A DNA stretch of 64,000 bases from Rhodospirillaceae bacterium (GTDB lineage: Bacteria; Pseudomonadota; Alphaproteobacteria; GCA-2731375). The notes under the pieces were generated by a model. It searched no databases and was not told where the DNA came from. It saw nothing but the letters and a program-made list of their open reading frames with translations. The stretch's first letter is position 1, and each line of letters opens with the position of its first letter. Positions 8,041 through 16,611 of this stretch are shown piece after piece. A program made the translations under genes and the position numbers. Location of the stretch: contig JABIWH010000058.1 of NCBI GenBank assembly GCA_018701215.1, positions 1 through 64,000 on the forward strand. Direction: 5' to 3'.

Positions 8041-8463
8041 ATGGCGGCGACATTGTTTGACGAACTTGGCGGGATGGCGGGGATCGCGCAGGTCCACACG
8101 ATTTTCTATGACAAGCTGTTGAGCCACCCTTGGCTCAAGGATTTTTTCGTGGGCGTGCCGCGCAGCCATCTCGAAGGGCAGCAAACGGAATTCATGGCAG
8201 GGCTATTCGGCGGGCCGAAAATCTATGGCGGCAGGCCGCCGCAGTCGGCGCATGTTCATATGTACATTACCGAAGAGGTCTTCTTCACCCGCCATATCCT
8301 GCTCGAGGAGGCGCTGGACGAGGCTAATGTGCGCGCCGATCTCAAAGATCAATGGTTGGACCACGACATGGGCATGAAGCGGGCCCTGGTGAAAAATTCG
8401 CTCGCCGAATGCGAGGGCCGTTACAAGAACGAGCCGGTTATCGTGGTCGAAAAACCGCGCTGA
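8041..8463 (+). CDS. Truncated (2/2) haemoglobin
   Basis: This 140-residue protein starts F-D-E-L-G-G, has F-Y followed by F-F near residues 23-39, a G-G-P-K-I-Y-G-G-R turn, and A-H-V-H-M-Y-I, which places a His where the family has its proximal haem ligand. This is the pattern of truncated globins that bind oxygen or detoxify NO or peroxide. The C-terminus is longer than minimal group I members. It is a single gene, preceded by a 260-bp region with no gene, and marks the start of bacterial core-like DNA after the terminase. Confidence 0.85.
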   Translation: MAATLFDELGGMAGIAQVHTIFYDKLLSHPWLKDFFVGVPRSHLEGQQTEFMAGLFGGPKIYGGRPPQSAHVHMYITEEVFFTRHILLEEALDEANVRADLKDQWLDHDMGMKRALVKNSLAECEGRYKNEPVIVVEKPR

Positions 8464-8491
8464 CGCATCGGCCGAAGCAACAACTAAAGCA

Positions 8492-8902
8492 TCAGCGGGA
8501 ATTCTTGGCGAAACTCTGGCAATCGGCGATCTCGGGCATCCAGGCCTGGGCGCTATCGGCCCAAATGCTCAATGTCGGCTTGAACCACGAGGTATCGTCG
8601 AAACTGCCGACCTTGATGGAAACGATGTCCGGCATGCGGCGGATATTCAAAAGTACCGGCGCACCGCAGTTGGGGCAGAAATTGATCTCCAATTTATTGC
8701 CGCTGTCGCCGGCGTACTCATAGCCTTTCAGCGTGCCCTCCACCGACAACGCCTCGCGGGCGACCAGGGCTATGGTTGATAGCGCGCTGCCGCTGCTCTT
8801 CTGACAAATGGTGCAATTGCAGACCATGGTCGCGATCGGTTCCGCCGTCAGTTCATAGCGCACCGCCCCGCAAAGGCAGCCGCCTGTTCGTGTTTCGGTC
8901 AT
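8492..8902 (-). CDS. GFA / CENP-V-like zinc protein
   Basis: This 136-residue protein has the zinc ligands of the glutathione-dependent formaldehyde-activating (GFA) fold: C-L-C at about residue 9, C-N-C-T-I-C at about 28-33 and C-P-N-C at about 77-80. Members are often annotated as glutathione-formaldehyde binding, but most are uncharacterised, so the substrate is not claimed. It lies convergent to the haemoglobin gene and divergent from the EthD gene. Confidence 0.88.
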   Translation of the reverse strand: MTETRTGGCLCGAVRYELTAEPIATMVCNCTICQKSSGSALSTIALVAREALSVEGTLKGYEYAGDSGNKLEINFCPNCGAPVLLNIRRMPDIVSIKVGSFDDTSWFKPTLSIWADSAQAWMPEIADCQSFAKNSR

Positions 8903-9007
8903 CTGCTATCCCTCCACCTTGGCAAGATTGCGGCTTACTGTAGCGCCGCGCCGCATATTGTGCTCTAGAATAATGTCGAACAGGGCAAAAAATAGTGTGA
9001 GGCGGAG

Positions 9008-9679
9008 ATGATCAAAATCTGTGAGGTGGCCTATCGCAAACCAGGCATGAGCGTAGAGGATTTTCAGGCCCATTGGCTGGGCACCCATGGGCCGATCGTG
9101 GCGCGCATACCCGGCATCAGGCGCTATGCGCAATGCCACCCCAAGTTGGCGGGCTATCGCAATGGCGAGCTGATTTGCGATGGCATTGCCGAGATCTGGG
9201 TGGACGACAAGGAAGCCCTGCGCGCCATGAGCCAGACGGCGGAATTCGCCGCCGCCAAGCAAGACGAGCCGAACTTTATCGATGGCAACCGTTTGGTGGA
9301 ACTATTGACCACGGAAAGCGTGATCAAGGATGGCCCGGTGCCGAAAAACGGCGTCAAAAGCATCTCGCTGTTGACCTTCAAGACGGGCATGGATCCCGCC
9401 GTGTGTCAGGCCCATTGGCGGGAAAAACATGGCCCGATTGCGGCTGAGATTGAAACCCTGCGCCGCTATGTGCAATGCCATGTCCTGCTGGGCGCCTACC
9501 GCAAGGCCAAACCGCCCGCGTTCGACGGCATTCCCATGGCCTGGTTCGACAATATCGCGGATATGCGCCTATCAGGCGCCTCCGACCCCTATGCCCGCAC
9601 CAAGGCGGACGAGGTGAACTTTCTGGAGCCCGGTCGTATCGGCACCATATTGACCCAGGAACATGTGATCGTCGGTTAA
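9008..9679 (+). CDS. Tandem EthD-domain protein
   Basis: The 223 residues contain two EthD-type ferredoxin-like domains, about 1-108 and 118-223. Each has a H-W-x-x-x-H-G-P-I core (A-H-W-L-G-T-H-G-P-I, then A-H-W-R-E-K-H-G-P-I) followed by R-R-Y-x-Q-C-H. EthD proteins are small dimeric alpha/beta-barrel proteins found in degradation pathways, and the fused pair probably folds as an internal dimer. The start ATG at 9008 has GAGGCGGAG upstream. The substrate is unknown. Confidence 0.88.
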   Translation: MIKICEVAYRKPGMSVEDFQAHWLGTHGPIVARIPGIRRYAQCHPKLAGYRNGELICDGIAEIWVDDKEALRAMSQTAEFAAAKQDEPNFIDGNRLVELLTTESVIKDGPVPKNGVKSISLLTFKTGMDPAVCQAHWREKHGPIAAEIETLRRYVQCHVLLGAYRKAKPPAFDGIPMAWFDNIADMRLSGASDPYARTKADEVNFLEPGRIGTILTQEHVIVG

Positions 9680-9713
9680 GGGCCCGTAGCCGCACGGCGA
9701 TATGACGCGGGCG

Positions 9714-9730
9714 CCGGCATGGTGTGCCGG
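9714..9730. terminator. Short hairpin between convergent genes
   Basis: CCGGCA-TGGTG-TGCCGG forms a 6-bp GC stem between the convergent EthD and crotonase genes. No T-run follows on either side, so it is a weak terminator candidate. Confidence 0.3.
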
Positions 9731-9731
9731 A

Positions 9732-10526
9732 CTAGATACCTTTGAAGCGCGGCGTCCGTTTCTCGTTGAAGGCGGCCAGGCCTTCGATACGGTCTTGCGA
9801 GGCGGCATGCTGGGCATTCAACGCCAGTTCATAGCGCAGCGCGGCGTCCAGGGATTGCTCCTGGCCATCATCGACCATGCGTTTCATGCGGCGCAGGCCG
9901 ATGGGGCTTTTGTTGGCCAGCTTGGCAATCAGTTCCGCCAAACCCTCGGCCAGGCCGCCGTCGGCGACCACGTGGTTGACCATGCCCCACGCCTGCATTT
10001 GCCGCGCGGATAGGAACTCGCCGGTATAGATCAACTGTTTGGCGCGCGTTGGACCGATCTTGCGGGGCAGGCGGACGGAATTGCCGCCGCCCGGTACCAG
10101 ACCATAATTGGCGTGAGCATCGCCAAGCTTGGCGCTTTCCGCCGCGATCACCAGATCACAGGCCATGACCAATTCCAGACCACCCGCCAGTGCCAGGCCG
10201 TTGACCGCCGCGATCACCGGGGTGGGAAAGCTCTCGATCCGCAGCAATATGCGCCGCAAGGCATCCAGAAAGGCGCTGTTGACCGTGGCCGCATCCGCTC
10301 CCGCCATGCGGCCTTGCGCGGCCTTCAGATCGGCGCCGGCGCAAAAAGCCCGGCCATTGCCGGTGATGGACAGGGCACAAAGCTGGCGCCGGCCTTCGAT
10401 TGCGTCCAGGGCCGCGTTCAAATCGTCGATCATGTCGGGCGAGATCGAGTTCAAGGCGTCCGGGCGGTTTAAGGTGATGGCGACGTGGGTTTCGTGATCA
10501 ACGACGGTGATGGTCTGATAAGTCAT
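9732..10526 (-). CDS. Enoyl-CoA hydratase/isomerase family (crotonase) protein
   Basis: This 264-residue crotonase-fold protein has the oxyanion-hole motif F-C-A-G-A-D-L (61-67) and N-G-L-A-L-A-G-G-L-E118. The first catalytic Glu of hydratases (rat Glu144) is present as E118. The position of the second (Glu164) appears to be H138 in G-D-A-H-A-N-Y-G-L-V-P-G-G-G. It may therefore be an isomerase, hydrolase or other crotonase rather than a standard hydratase. The substrate is not known. Confidence 0.85.
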   Translation of the reverse strand: MTYQTITVVDHETHVAITLNRPDALNSISPDMIDDLNAALDAIEGRRQLCALSITGNGRAFCAGADLKAAQGRMAGADAATVNSAFLDALRRILLRIESFPTPVIAAVNGLALAGGLELVMACDLVIAAESAKLGDAHANYGLVPGGGNSVRLPRKIGPTRAKQLIYTGEFLSARQMQAWGMVNHVVADGGLAEGLAELIAKLANKSPIGLRRMKRMVDDGQEQSLDAALRYELALNAQHAASQDRIEGLAAFNEKRTPRFKGI

Positions 10527-10550
10527 TGCGGCCCTTCTGGATCATGTTGG

Positions 10551-10585
10551 CTGGATTTTGTTGCCTGGATTTTGTTGCCTGGATT
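10551..10585. repeat. 14-bp tandem repeat, 2.5 copies
   Basis: The unit CTGGATTTTGTTGC occurs twice in full, followed by CTGGATT, just upstream of the crotonase gene on its promoter side. A partial related word (ATGTTGG) precedes it. Confidence 0.85.
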
Positions 10586-10687
10586 ATTCCATGTCGCCCC
10601 GCATGGCGCGACCACCGATTGACCCTTTCCCAGGGCGGCAGTCTCCTCTACCGTTAGCCTAAACACGGGACCGCAGGCAGGGGTGAG

Positions 10688-11941
10688 ATGATGCAAAATC
10701 TAACAATAGACAGCGATCGTTTATGGGCCTCGTTGATGGAGATGGCGCGGATCGGCGCCACCGAGAAAGGCGGCGTCAACCGCCAGGCCCTGACCGAACT
10801 GGATGGCCAGGGCAGGGACCTCTTTGTGCGCTGGTGCCGCGAAGCAGGCTGCAGCGTCCGGGTCGATGCGGTCGGCAATATTTATGCCCGCCGTCCTGGC
10901 AAGGATGACGCACTGGCCCCGGTGATGACCGGCAGCCATCTCGATACTCAGCCCACCGGCGGCAAATACGACGGCGTCTTTGGTGTGCTCTCCGGCCTGG
11001 AAGTGATCCGTACCTTGAACGATCTGAACTATGAAACCGAACGCCCGGTCGAGGTCACGGTCTGGACCAACGAAGAAGGCTGCCGTTTCGCCCCCGCCAT
11101 GATGGGCTCGGGCGTGGCCATTGGGAAATTCGATCTCGACGAGGTCTATGCCCTGGCGGATGCGGATGGCAAAACCTTTCGCGATGAACTGGACGCCATT
11201 GGCTACCTGGGCGAGGGGGCGCCGACGGTAGGCGATGTGGCGGCTTTTTTCGAGGTGCATATCGAACAGGGCCCCATATTGGAGGCCGAGGATAAAACCA
11301 TTGGCATTGTCCAGGGCGCGCAGGGACAACGCTGGTTCGACGTTACCCTGGTGGGTCAGGAGGCCCATGCCGGCCCGACGCCCATGCAAACCCGGCATGA
11401 TGCCCTGGTCGGCGCGGCGGAAATCGTCGGGGCGGTCAACCGCATCGGGCTGGAATTCCAACCCGGCGCCTGCGCCACCGTTGGACAATTCGATGTCAGC
11501 CCCAATTCCCGTAACACCATTCCGGGCCGGGTGGTCTTCAGTGTCGATTTCCGGCACCCGGAGGATGCGCGTCTCTCGGCCATGAAGGCCGCATTGGAGG
11601 CGGCCTGCGCCAAGGCCGCATCCGGCCAGGGGTTGGAGCTGGAATGCCAGGAAATCTGGTATCAACCGCCCATTGTTTTTGATTCTGATTGCGTGGCGGC
11701 GGTGCAAGCGGGGGCCGAGGCTGCTGGCCTGGATGCGATGAAAATTGTTTCGGGCGCGGGCCACGATGCCTGTCATATTTCGACCCTGGCCCCGACCGGC
11801 ATGATCTTCGTGCCCTGCAAGGACGGCATCTCGCACAACGAAGTGGAAAGCGCCACCCAGGACCATTGTGCAGCCGGCTGCAATGTGCTGCTGCATGCCA
11901 TCATCGACCGGGCCAATGCGCCTGGCACGAACCCGGAGTAA
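10688..11941 (+). CDS. M20-family amidohydrolase (N-carbamoyl-amino-acid hydrolase / beta-ureidopropionase type)
   Basis: The 417 residues match the Zn-dependent hydantoinase/carbamoylase group of peptidase family M20. They include G-S-H-L-D-T-Q (metal His and Asp), Y-D-G-V-F-G, N-E-E-G (catalytic and metal Glu), H-I-E-Q-G and a C-terminal S-H-N-E. These enzymes remove carbamoyl or related amide groups from amino acid or pyrimidine breakdown products; the exact substrate (carbamoyl-amino acid, allantoate or ureidopropionate) cannot be read from sequence. A small unknown gene follows 4 bp later and is probably co-transcribed. Confidence 0.88.
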   Translation: MMQNLTIDSDRLWASLMEMARIGATEKGGVNRQALTELDGQGRDLFVRWCREAGCSVRVDAVGNIYARRPGKDDALAPVMTGSHLDTQPTGGKYDGVFGVLSGLEVIRTLNDLNYETERPVEVTVWTNEEGCRFAPAMMGSGVAIGKFDLDEVYALADADGKTFRDELDAIGYLGEGAPTVGDVAAFFEVHIEQGPILEAEDKTIGIVQGAQGQRWFDVTLVGQEAHAGPTPMQTRHDALVGAAEIVGAVNRIGLEFQPGACATVGQFDVSPNSRNTIPGRVVFSVDFRHPEDARLSAMKAALEAACAKAASGQGLELECQEIWYQPPIVFDSDCVAAVQAGAEAAGLDAMKIVSGAGHDACHISTLAPTGMIFVPCKDGISHNEVESATQDHCAAGCNVLLHAIIDRANAPGTNPE

Positions 11942-11945
11942 GGCG

Positions 11946-12230
11946 ATGAATTTGGAGACTTTCAAGGCATCTCTAACGGACGAAGCGCCACCTGAAGGTT
12001 TGCCCGGGGCGGTTCAGGCCCTCTGGCAGGTCGCCGGGGGGAAATGGGACCCGGCCCACAAACTGGCCCAGGAACAAGACGACGCCGCCGGCGCCTGGGT
12101 GCATGCCCATTTGCACCGGGTCGAGGGTGATCTATCCAACGCCGCCTATTGGTACCGCCGCGCGGGTAAACCGGAATGCGCGGCTTCGCTGGACGAGGAA
12201 TGGGACGAAATTGCACTGGCGCTGTTATAG
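11946..12230 (+). CDS. Small conserved hypothetical protein
   Basis: From the ATG at 11946, just after the amidohydrolase stop, a 94-residue soluble acidic protein is encoded. It has H-R-V-E-G-D-L-S-N-A-A-Y-W-Y-R-R-A-G near the C-terminal third, which looks like one helical TPR- or Sel1-like hairpin. The family is not named here. Close spacing suggests it is translated with the amidohydrolase. Confidence 0.7.
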   Translation: MNLETFKASLTDEAPPEGLPGAVQALWQVAGGKWDPAHKLAQEQDDAAGAWVHAHLHRVEGDLSNAAYWYRRAGKPECAASLDEEWDEIALALL

Positions 12231-12243
12231 CGGCGAAGAATAG

Positions 12244-12513
12244 GTGGCGCCCAGACAGACACCAGCAGACCCAGCCGGAGACCTGATCGGCCGCGCGGCG
12301 GAACCGGTGCCCCAGGTTAAGCTACAGGGCATGGCGGCGGACGGCATTGGCTATGGCCTGATGGCCGGTCTGGCGGAGAGTGGCCATGGCGTGGAGAACG
12401 TGGAGTTCAATGCCGGTTTGCATATTGCGCTGGAGACGGTGGCTTCGGCCCGCCGCTGGTTGGATGGCGAGAACCCGTTCGAAGTAGCGACGGAAATGGC
12501 TGTAGATCTTTAG
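12244..12513 (+). CDS. Possible small hypothetical protein
   Basis: A GTG-started frame of 89 codons follows 13 bp after the previous gene. The second half (G-V-E-N-V-E-F-N-A-G-L-H-I-A-L-E) looks coding-like, the first half less so. It could be a short real gene or the tail of a decayed one. No family is recognised and no strong ribosome site is seen. Confidence 0.35.
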   Translation: MAPRQTPADPAGDLIGRAAEPVPQVKLQGMAADGIGYGLMAGLAESGHGVENVEFNAGLHIALETVASARRWLDGENPFEVATEMAVDL

Positions 12514-13031
12514 TGGTTCAGCAATTCGTCGATCTCGTCCTGTTCCAGTTTCGGTGTGCTGCCATGAATGATGGCCGAGGCGACATCGACCAGACGCTGT
12601 AAAAGGCGGCAAGCCGTTGCCGCGGCGGCGGCAAGTTCTTCCGGCCGGGGACTGTCCAGGGCAGCTTCGATATTTTCGATACCCTTGATCACCACGGCAT
12701 TCATGCGCGTAATCGTCTCGTCAAATGGCTCGCGGAACTCCGAAGGCGCATTTTCGTATGCCTCTACCGTGATCTCGCTATCGGATAGGCCGCTGTCGAG
12801 GAAATGCTGCGGATAGCTTTTCGGCTGCCATTCCTTGGCCTCTTCCAGGATGTCCGGCATATCGGGAACCATTTCCAACAACATGACGATCTCATTGAAA
12901 TGATTGAGATAATCCGTGGCCAAAAAAGTGTCATTGTTGACATTGGTGTCCGCTACCAATGCCCTTAGGTGGTCTTGGGAATCCAAGGTCCGCACCGTTT
13001 CCGGTTCTGATGTCTGGCCCGTCATACTCAT
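12510..13031 (-). CDS. Conserved hypothetical protein
   Basis: This 173-residue acidic, helical, soluble protein has no signal peptide and no membrane segment. Composition is even and its codon use matches its neighbours, so it is probably a real gene. It contains long amphipathic helices around 125-170 (E-E-L-A-A-A-A-A-T-A-C-R-L-L-Q). No catalytic motif or known family was recognised. Confidence 0.65.
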   Translation of the reverse strand: MSMTGQTSEPETVRTLDSQDHLRALVADTNVNNDTFLATDYLNHFNEIVMLLEMVPDMPDILEEAKEWQPKSYPQHFLDSGLSDSEITVEAYENAPSEFREPFDETITRMNAVVIKGIENIEAALDSPRPEELAAAAATACRLLQRLVDVASAIIHGSTPKLEQDEIDELLNH

Positions 13032-13339
13032 CCGCCGTATCCCATCCTCTTTCCAATGCCCCCACCTGCATTGAAAACCTTAATCATGGTGCCTCGAATT
13101 CGTTAACATTAGCTTTCAGCTTAATCTGCGGCATTCATGAGGCCGGTGGATCAGAAAAACTACCGGGATAACCACCACGGATGTCTTGGCCGAGAGGAAG
13201 AAACGCGACATAGGCGATTGCCAGGCGTTTGCCCGTACTCATGTCGTATGTTGCCGGAGTGGGGGACATCATGCCATATCGGTTACCAGTACGCATTGGG
13301 CAGGGACTTAACGCTGGGCCCGAAAATCACGAGGGATAA
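13032..13339. other. Divergent intergenic region
   Basis: About 300 bp lie between two divergently transcribed unknown genes. No gene, strong hairpin or long dyad is evident. Promoters for both sides are expected here. CGAGGG precedes the ATG at 13340. Confidence 0.5.
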
Positions 13340-14425
13340 ATGTCAGTCAATCCATTTAGCGCCATTCTGGCCCAAAGCGGCGCCCCCGGTTCGACAACCG
13401 CCTGCTGGAAGGGTGTGGCCAGTTTGTATCACGCATATTTTACCGGTTTGATGTTGATGGTTGCATCGCGGAAAGGCGGAGATGCCGCCGGGGAATGGAT
13501 ATTTCGCACCTTCCGGCGGCAGCATCATGAAAAATTCCTCTCGTCCTTTAACAAACTGGGTTTGGAGCAGCTGCCTGATGCGGTGGCGGCGGCGCAATAT
13601 CATTATTTGTCCAATTCCGTCGGCGGGGCGGAGGTAGAATATATGTACGAGGCGGATGACAAGGCCTGGGTGCATTTCCGCCACCCCCGCTGGATGTACG
13701 ACGGCACTGCGTTGTGTGGCGCGCCGTTGCAGGTCAGCCATGGTTTTCTGCGCGGCTGGTACGGCCACAACGGTGTCTCCCTGGGCAATCGGCGCCTTGG
13801 CTTTGTCTGCACCAGCCAGGATATGACGGCGGAGTACGGCCTGGCTGGGTATTTCAAGGAGTATGGGCATGATTTGGAAGCGGAGGAACGTCTGCAATTC
13901 GCGCCGGGCGAAATGGCCCCGCCCTTCGACGCGGCGGCGGCACCACAACTGAACCCGGACGATTGGCCGGTGGAACGCCTGCACAAGGCCAACCGCAACT
14001 ACGCCATGGAATATATCAAGACCGGCCTGCCCGAATTGATCGCCACCCTGGGGCCGGGTGAGGCCGGCGCCCTTGGCAATCTGGCGGGCAACATCATTGG
14101 CCGGCAGTATTACGATGAGGTGCGCGGGTTACTGGACACCACCGGCGAGAGCGCCCTGGATTTCGCCAACTTCATGGCCGCCATGGCGACCGCCCAGGAC
14201 GATGACGTCCAGGTCAGCGGCAACGGCGACGATGCCACGGTCCGTATCAGCGGCTGGCGCTTGATGCGCGGCCGCGACAATGTTCACCCAGCCGTGTTCG
14301 AGGCCTGGAACGGACTGTGGCAGGGTTGTTTGGCGGAGCATAACCGTTTCCTGGCGCTACAGATCGGCGACCGCATGGACTATGGCGACGATGCCTTCGA
14401 ATGGCGCATCCGCAAGGTGCGATAG
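13340..14425 (+). CDS. Hypothetical protein, 361 residues
   Basis: This is an intact soluble protein with a good start (CGAGGG-6 bp-ATG). The middle region (about 90-175) holds a conserved-looking patch: H-F-R-H-P-R-W-M-Y, C-G-A-P-L-Q-V-S-H-G-F-L-R-G-W-Y-G-H-N and G-F-V-C-T-S-Q-D. Cys, His and Trp are unusually frequent there, as in enzymes or haem/metal proteins. No family could be assigned. It stands alone, ahead of the convergent flavoenzyme gene. Confidence 0.7.
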   Translation: MSVNPFSAILAQSGAPGSTTACWKGVASLYHAYFTGLMLMVASRKGGDAAGEWIFRTFRRQHHEKFLSSFNKLGLEQLPDAVAAAQYHYLSNSVGGAEVEYMYEADDKAWVHFRHPRWMYDGTALCGAPLQVSHGFLRGWYGHNGVSLGNRRLGFVCTSQDMTAEYGLAGYFKEYGHDLEAEERLQFAPGEMAPPFDAAAAPQLNPDDWPVERLHKANRNYAMEYIKTGLPELIATLGPGEAGALGNLAGNIIGRQYYDEVRGLLDTTGESALDFANFMAAMATAQDDDVQVSGNGDDATVRISGWRLMRGRDNVHPAVFEAWNGLWQGCLAEHNRFLALQIGDRMDYGDDAFEWRIRKVR

Positions 14426-14460
14426 GGCCATCAGATAAACCAGGTTAGCCGCGCGGCGCG

Positions 14461-16518
14461 TTAAAAGTCCTTGCACAGCCGCAAGGCATCATAGATCGCC
14501 GCATGAATATTGCGCGAGGCGACGGCGTCGCCGATGCGGAATAGCTGGAAGCTGCCTTCGCCGTTAGCAGCGACGGTCTGCGCCTGCCCCGCTAACAATG
14601 CGTCATAGTCCACCGCGCCAAGATTGACCGAGGCCGGCTTCAAGTCGAAGTAAAGCTGGTCCAGGGGCAGGGTGCCATGTTCCACCACGACTTGATCCAC
14701 GTCCCGGCGTTCGGCCATGCTCTCGGTAAATTCGCTCGATAGATGGGCCGTCAGCTTGTTGCCATTTCGCTCCACCCGCGCCAGCCGGCTATTGATGGTG
14801 ATGCGGGTGCCGTGGTCCTGAAAGGCCTTGGCAAAGGGTACGTGGTTCATACCGCCGATCTCTGGCGCAAGGGTGCGCTCGGGCGTCACCAACTCCAATT
14901 CGGCGCCGGTGCGGGCGATAAATTCCGCCGCCTGCATGCCCGGATAGGCGCCATGGTCGTCGAACAGCAAGACGCTTTCGCCGGGCGCTATATCGCCCGA
15001 CAAGATGTCCCAGGTGGTGATCACGTGCTCGGCCCCGGCTTCCAGTATATCCGTATTGGGCAAGCCACCCGTGGCGATGACCACGATGTCGGGGTTTTCC
15101 GCGTGGATATCCGCTGCCTCGGCGTAGTGGTTGTAGTGGAAACCGACGCCCAGGCGTTCGCATTCGGCGAGGCGCCAGTCAACAATACCGATCAGCTCGG
15201 CCCGGCTCTGCTGACGCGCGGCCAGGCGGATTTGCCCGCCGGCCTTGGCAGCGGCTTCGAACAGTAATACCTCGTGGCCGCGCTCGGCACTGACCCGGGC
15301 GGCTTCCAGGCCGGCGGGACCGGCCCCTACAATCACGACTTTCTTGCGTTTGCCCGTTGTTTCCGCGATCTCCTGGGGCATGAATTCCTCGCGCCCGGTG
15401 GCCGCATTGTGAATGCAGTGGGCATCCCGGCCTTCATAGATACGGTCAAGACAATAGGTGGCGCCGACACAGGGCCGGATGCGGTCTTCCTGGCCCGCTT
15501 CGATCTTGCGCACGATATGCGGATCGGTGATGTGCGGGCGGGTCATGCCAACCATATCCAGCTTACCTTCCGCAATGGCATGGCGGGCAGTGGCGACGTC
15601 GGCGATACGGGCGGCGTGAAAGATCGGGAAATTTGTGGCCCGGCGAATTTCGCCGGAGAATTCCAGATGCGGCGCCGTGGCCATGCCCTGAATTGGGATC
15701 ACCTTGGTCAAACCGGCATCATGATCAATATGGCCCCGTATGATGTTGAGGAAATCAACCTGTCCAGATCCTTTGAGGCGTTGGGCGATTTCCAGGCCTT
15801 CGGTGGCATCCAGCCCTTTGTTCCAGTCTTCATCCGCCACCATGCGCAGACCGACAATGAAGTCCGGGCCGACCGCCTTGCGGATGGCGGTCAGGACCTG
15901 GAAGGTAAAGCGCATGCGATTGTCCAGGCCGCCGTTATATTCATCATCGCGGTGGTTGGTCGCCGGCGACCAGAAGGCGTCTATCAGGTGGCCGTAAGCT
16001 TCAAGCTCAATCCCATCCAGCCCGGCCGCCTGCATGCGCTGGGCGGTGGCGGCGTAATCATCAAGTATGCGGGCGATATCCCAATCCTCGATCTCCTTTG
16101 GAAAGGAGCGATGCGCGGGCTCCCGCACCATGGAGGGGGAAACCACGGGCAACCAATCATGATGGTTCCACCCCGTGCGGCGGCCCAGATGGGTGATTTG
16201 GATCATCACCGCGCAGCCATGTTCATGGCAGGCATCCGTCAGATCCCGCATGTGCGGGACGATTTCGTCCTTGTAGGCGTGCAGGTTACCGAATGAGGCT
16301 GGCGAATCCGGGCTCACCACCGCCGATCCAGCGGTCATGGTCAGGGCAATGCCGCCTTTGGCCTTTTCCTGGTGATAGAGGCGATAGCGCTTTGTCGGCA
16401 AACCGTTTTCCGAGAAATTCGGTTCATGCCCAGTAGACATCAGGCGGTTGCGCAACGTCAGATGCTTCAGTTGATAGGGTTGCAGCAGGGGATCGTTGGC
16501 GCGCTGGCTGTCAGTCAT
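14461..16518 (-). CDS. TMADH-like NADH:flavin oxidoreductase (N-demethylase/dienoyl-CoA reductase superfamily)
   Basis: The 685 residues give the two-part layout of trimethylamine dehydrogenase and 2,4-dienoyl-CoA reductase. There is an FMN old-yellow-enzyme TIM barrel (about 1-345), an iron-sulfur linker, and a nucleotide-binding part starting V-V-I-V-G-A-G-P-A-G-L (about 392). The linker reads C350-V-G-A353-T-Y-C356, then C368. TMADH has C-x2-C-x2-C-x12-C, so the second ligand is Ala here. Related N-methylproline demethylase-type proteins are recalled to share this variant. It is last in a five-gene minus-strand set of oxidoreductases. The likely reaction is oxidative demethylation or enoate reduction; the substrate is unknown. 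Confidence 0.85.
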   Translation of the reverse strand: MTDSQRANDPLLQPYQLKHLTLRNRLMSTGHEPNFSENGLPTKRYRLYHQEKAKGGIALTMTAGSAVVSPDSPASFGNLHAYKDEIVPHMRDLTDACHEHGCAVMIQITHLGRRTGWNHHDWLPVVSPSMVREPAHRSFPKEIEDWDIARILDDYAATAQRMQAAGLDGIELEAYGHLIDAFWSPATNHRDDEYNGGLDNRMRFTFQVLTAIRKAVGPDFIVGLRMVADEDWNKGLDATEGLEIAQRLKGSGQVDFLNIIRGHIDHDAGLTKVIPIQGMATAPHLEFSGEIRRATNFPIFHAARIADVATARHAIAEGKLDMVGMTRPHITDPHIVRKIEAGQEDRIRPCVGATYCLDRIYEGRDAHCIHNAATGREEFMPQEIAETTGKRKKVVIVGAGPAGLEAARVSAERGHEVLLFEAAAKAGGQIRLAARQQSRAELIGIVDWRLAECERLGVGFHYNHYAEAADIHAENPDIVVIATGGLPNTDILEAGAEHVITTWDILSGDIAPGESVLLFDDHGAYPGMQAAEFIARTGAELELVTPERTLAPEIGGMNHVPFAKAFQDHGTRITINSRLARVERNGNKLTAHLSSEFTESMAERRDVDQVVVEHGTLPLDQLYFDLKPASVNLGAVDYDALLAGQAQTVAANGEGSFQLFRIGDAVASRNIHAAIYDALRLCKDF

Positions 16519-16611
16519 GACGTCCTCGTTTGCTAAGCTCCGGGTTATTGAGGCCGGCCTTGATCGGTTCCATGCGGCAATTCCTGGTCGGCCATCAACC
16601 CCCCACTCAAA

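Noticed and set aside
7806..8060. 84-codon open frame after the terminase
   Set aside because: Starts in an A-rich repeat, runs into the haemoglobin gene in another frame, and has no coding signature.
10721..11965. 414-codon minus-strand frame
   Set aside because: Antisense shadow of the M20 amidohydrolase, whose motifs are complete on the plus strand.
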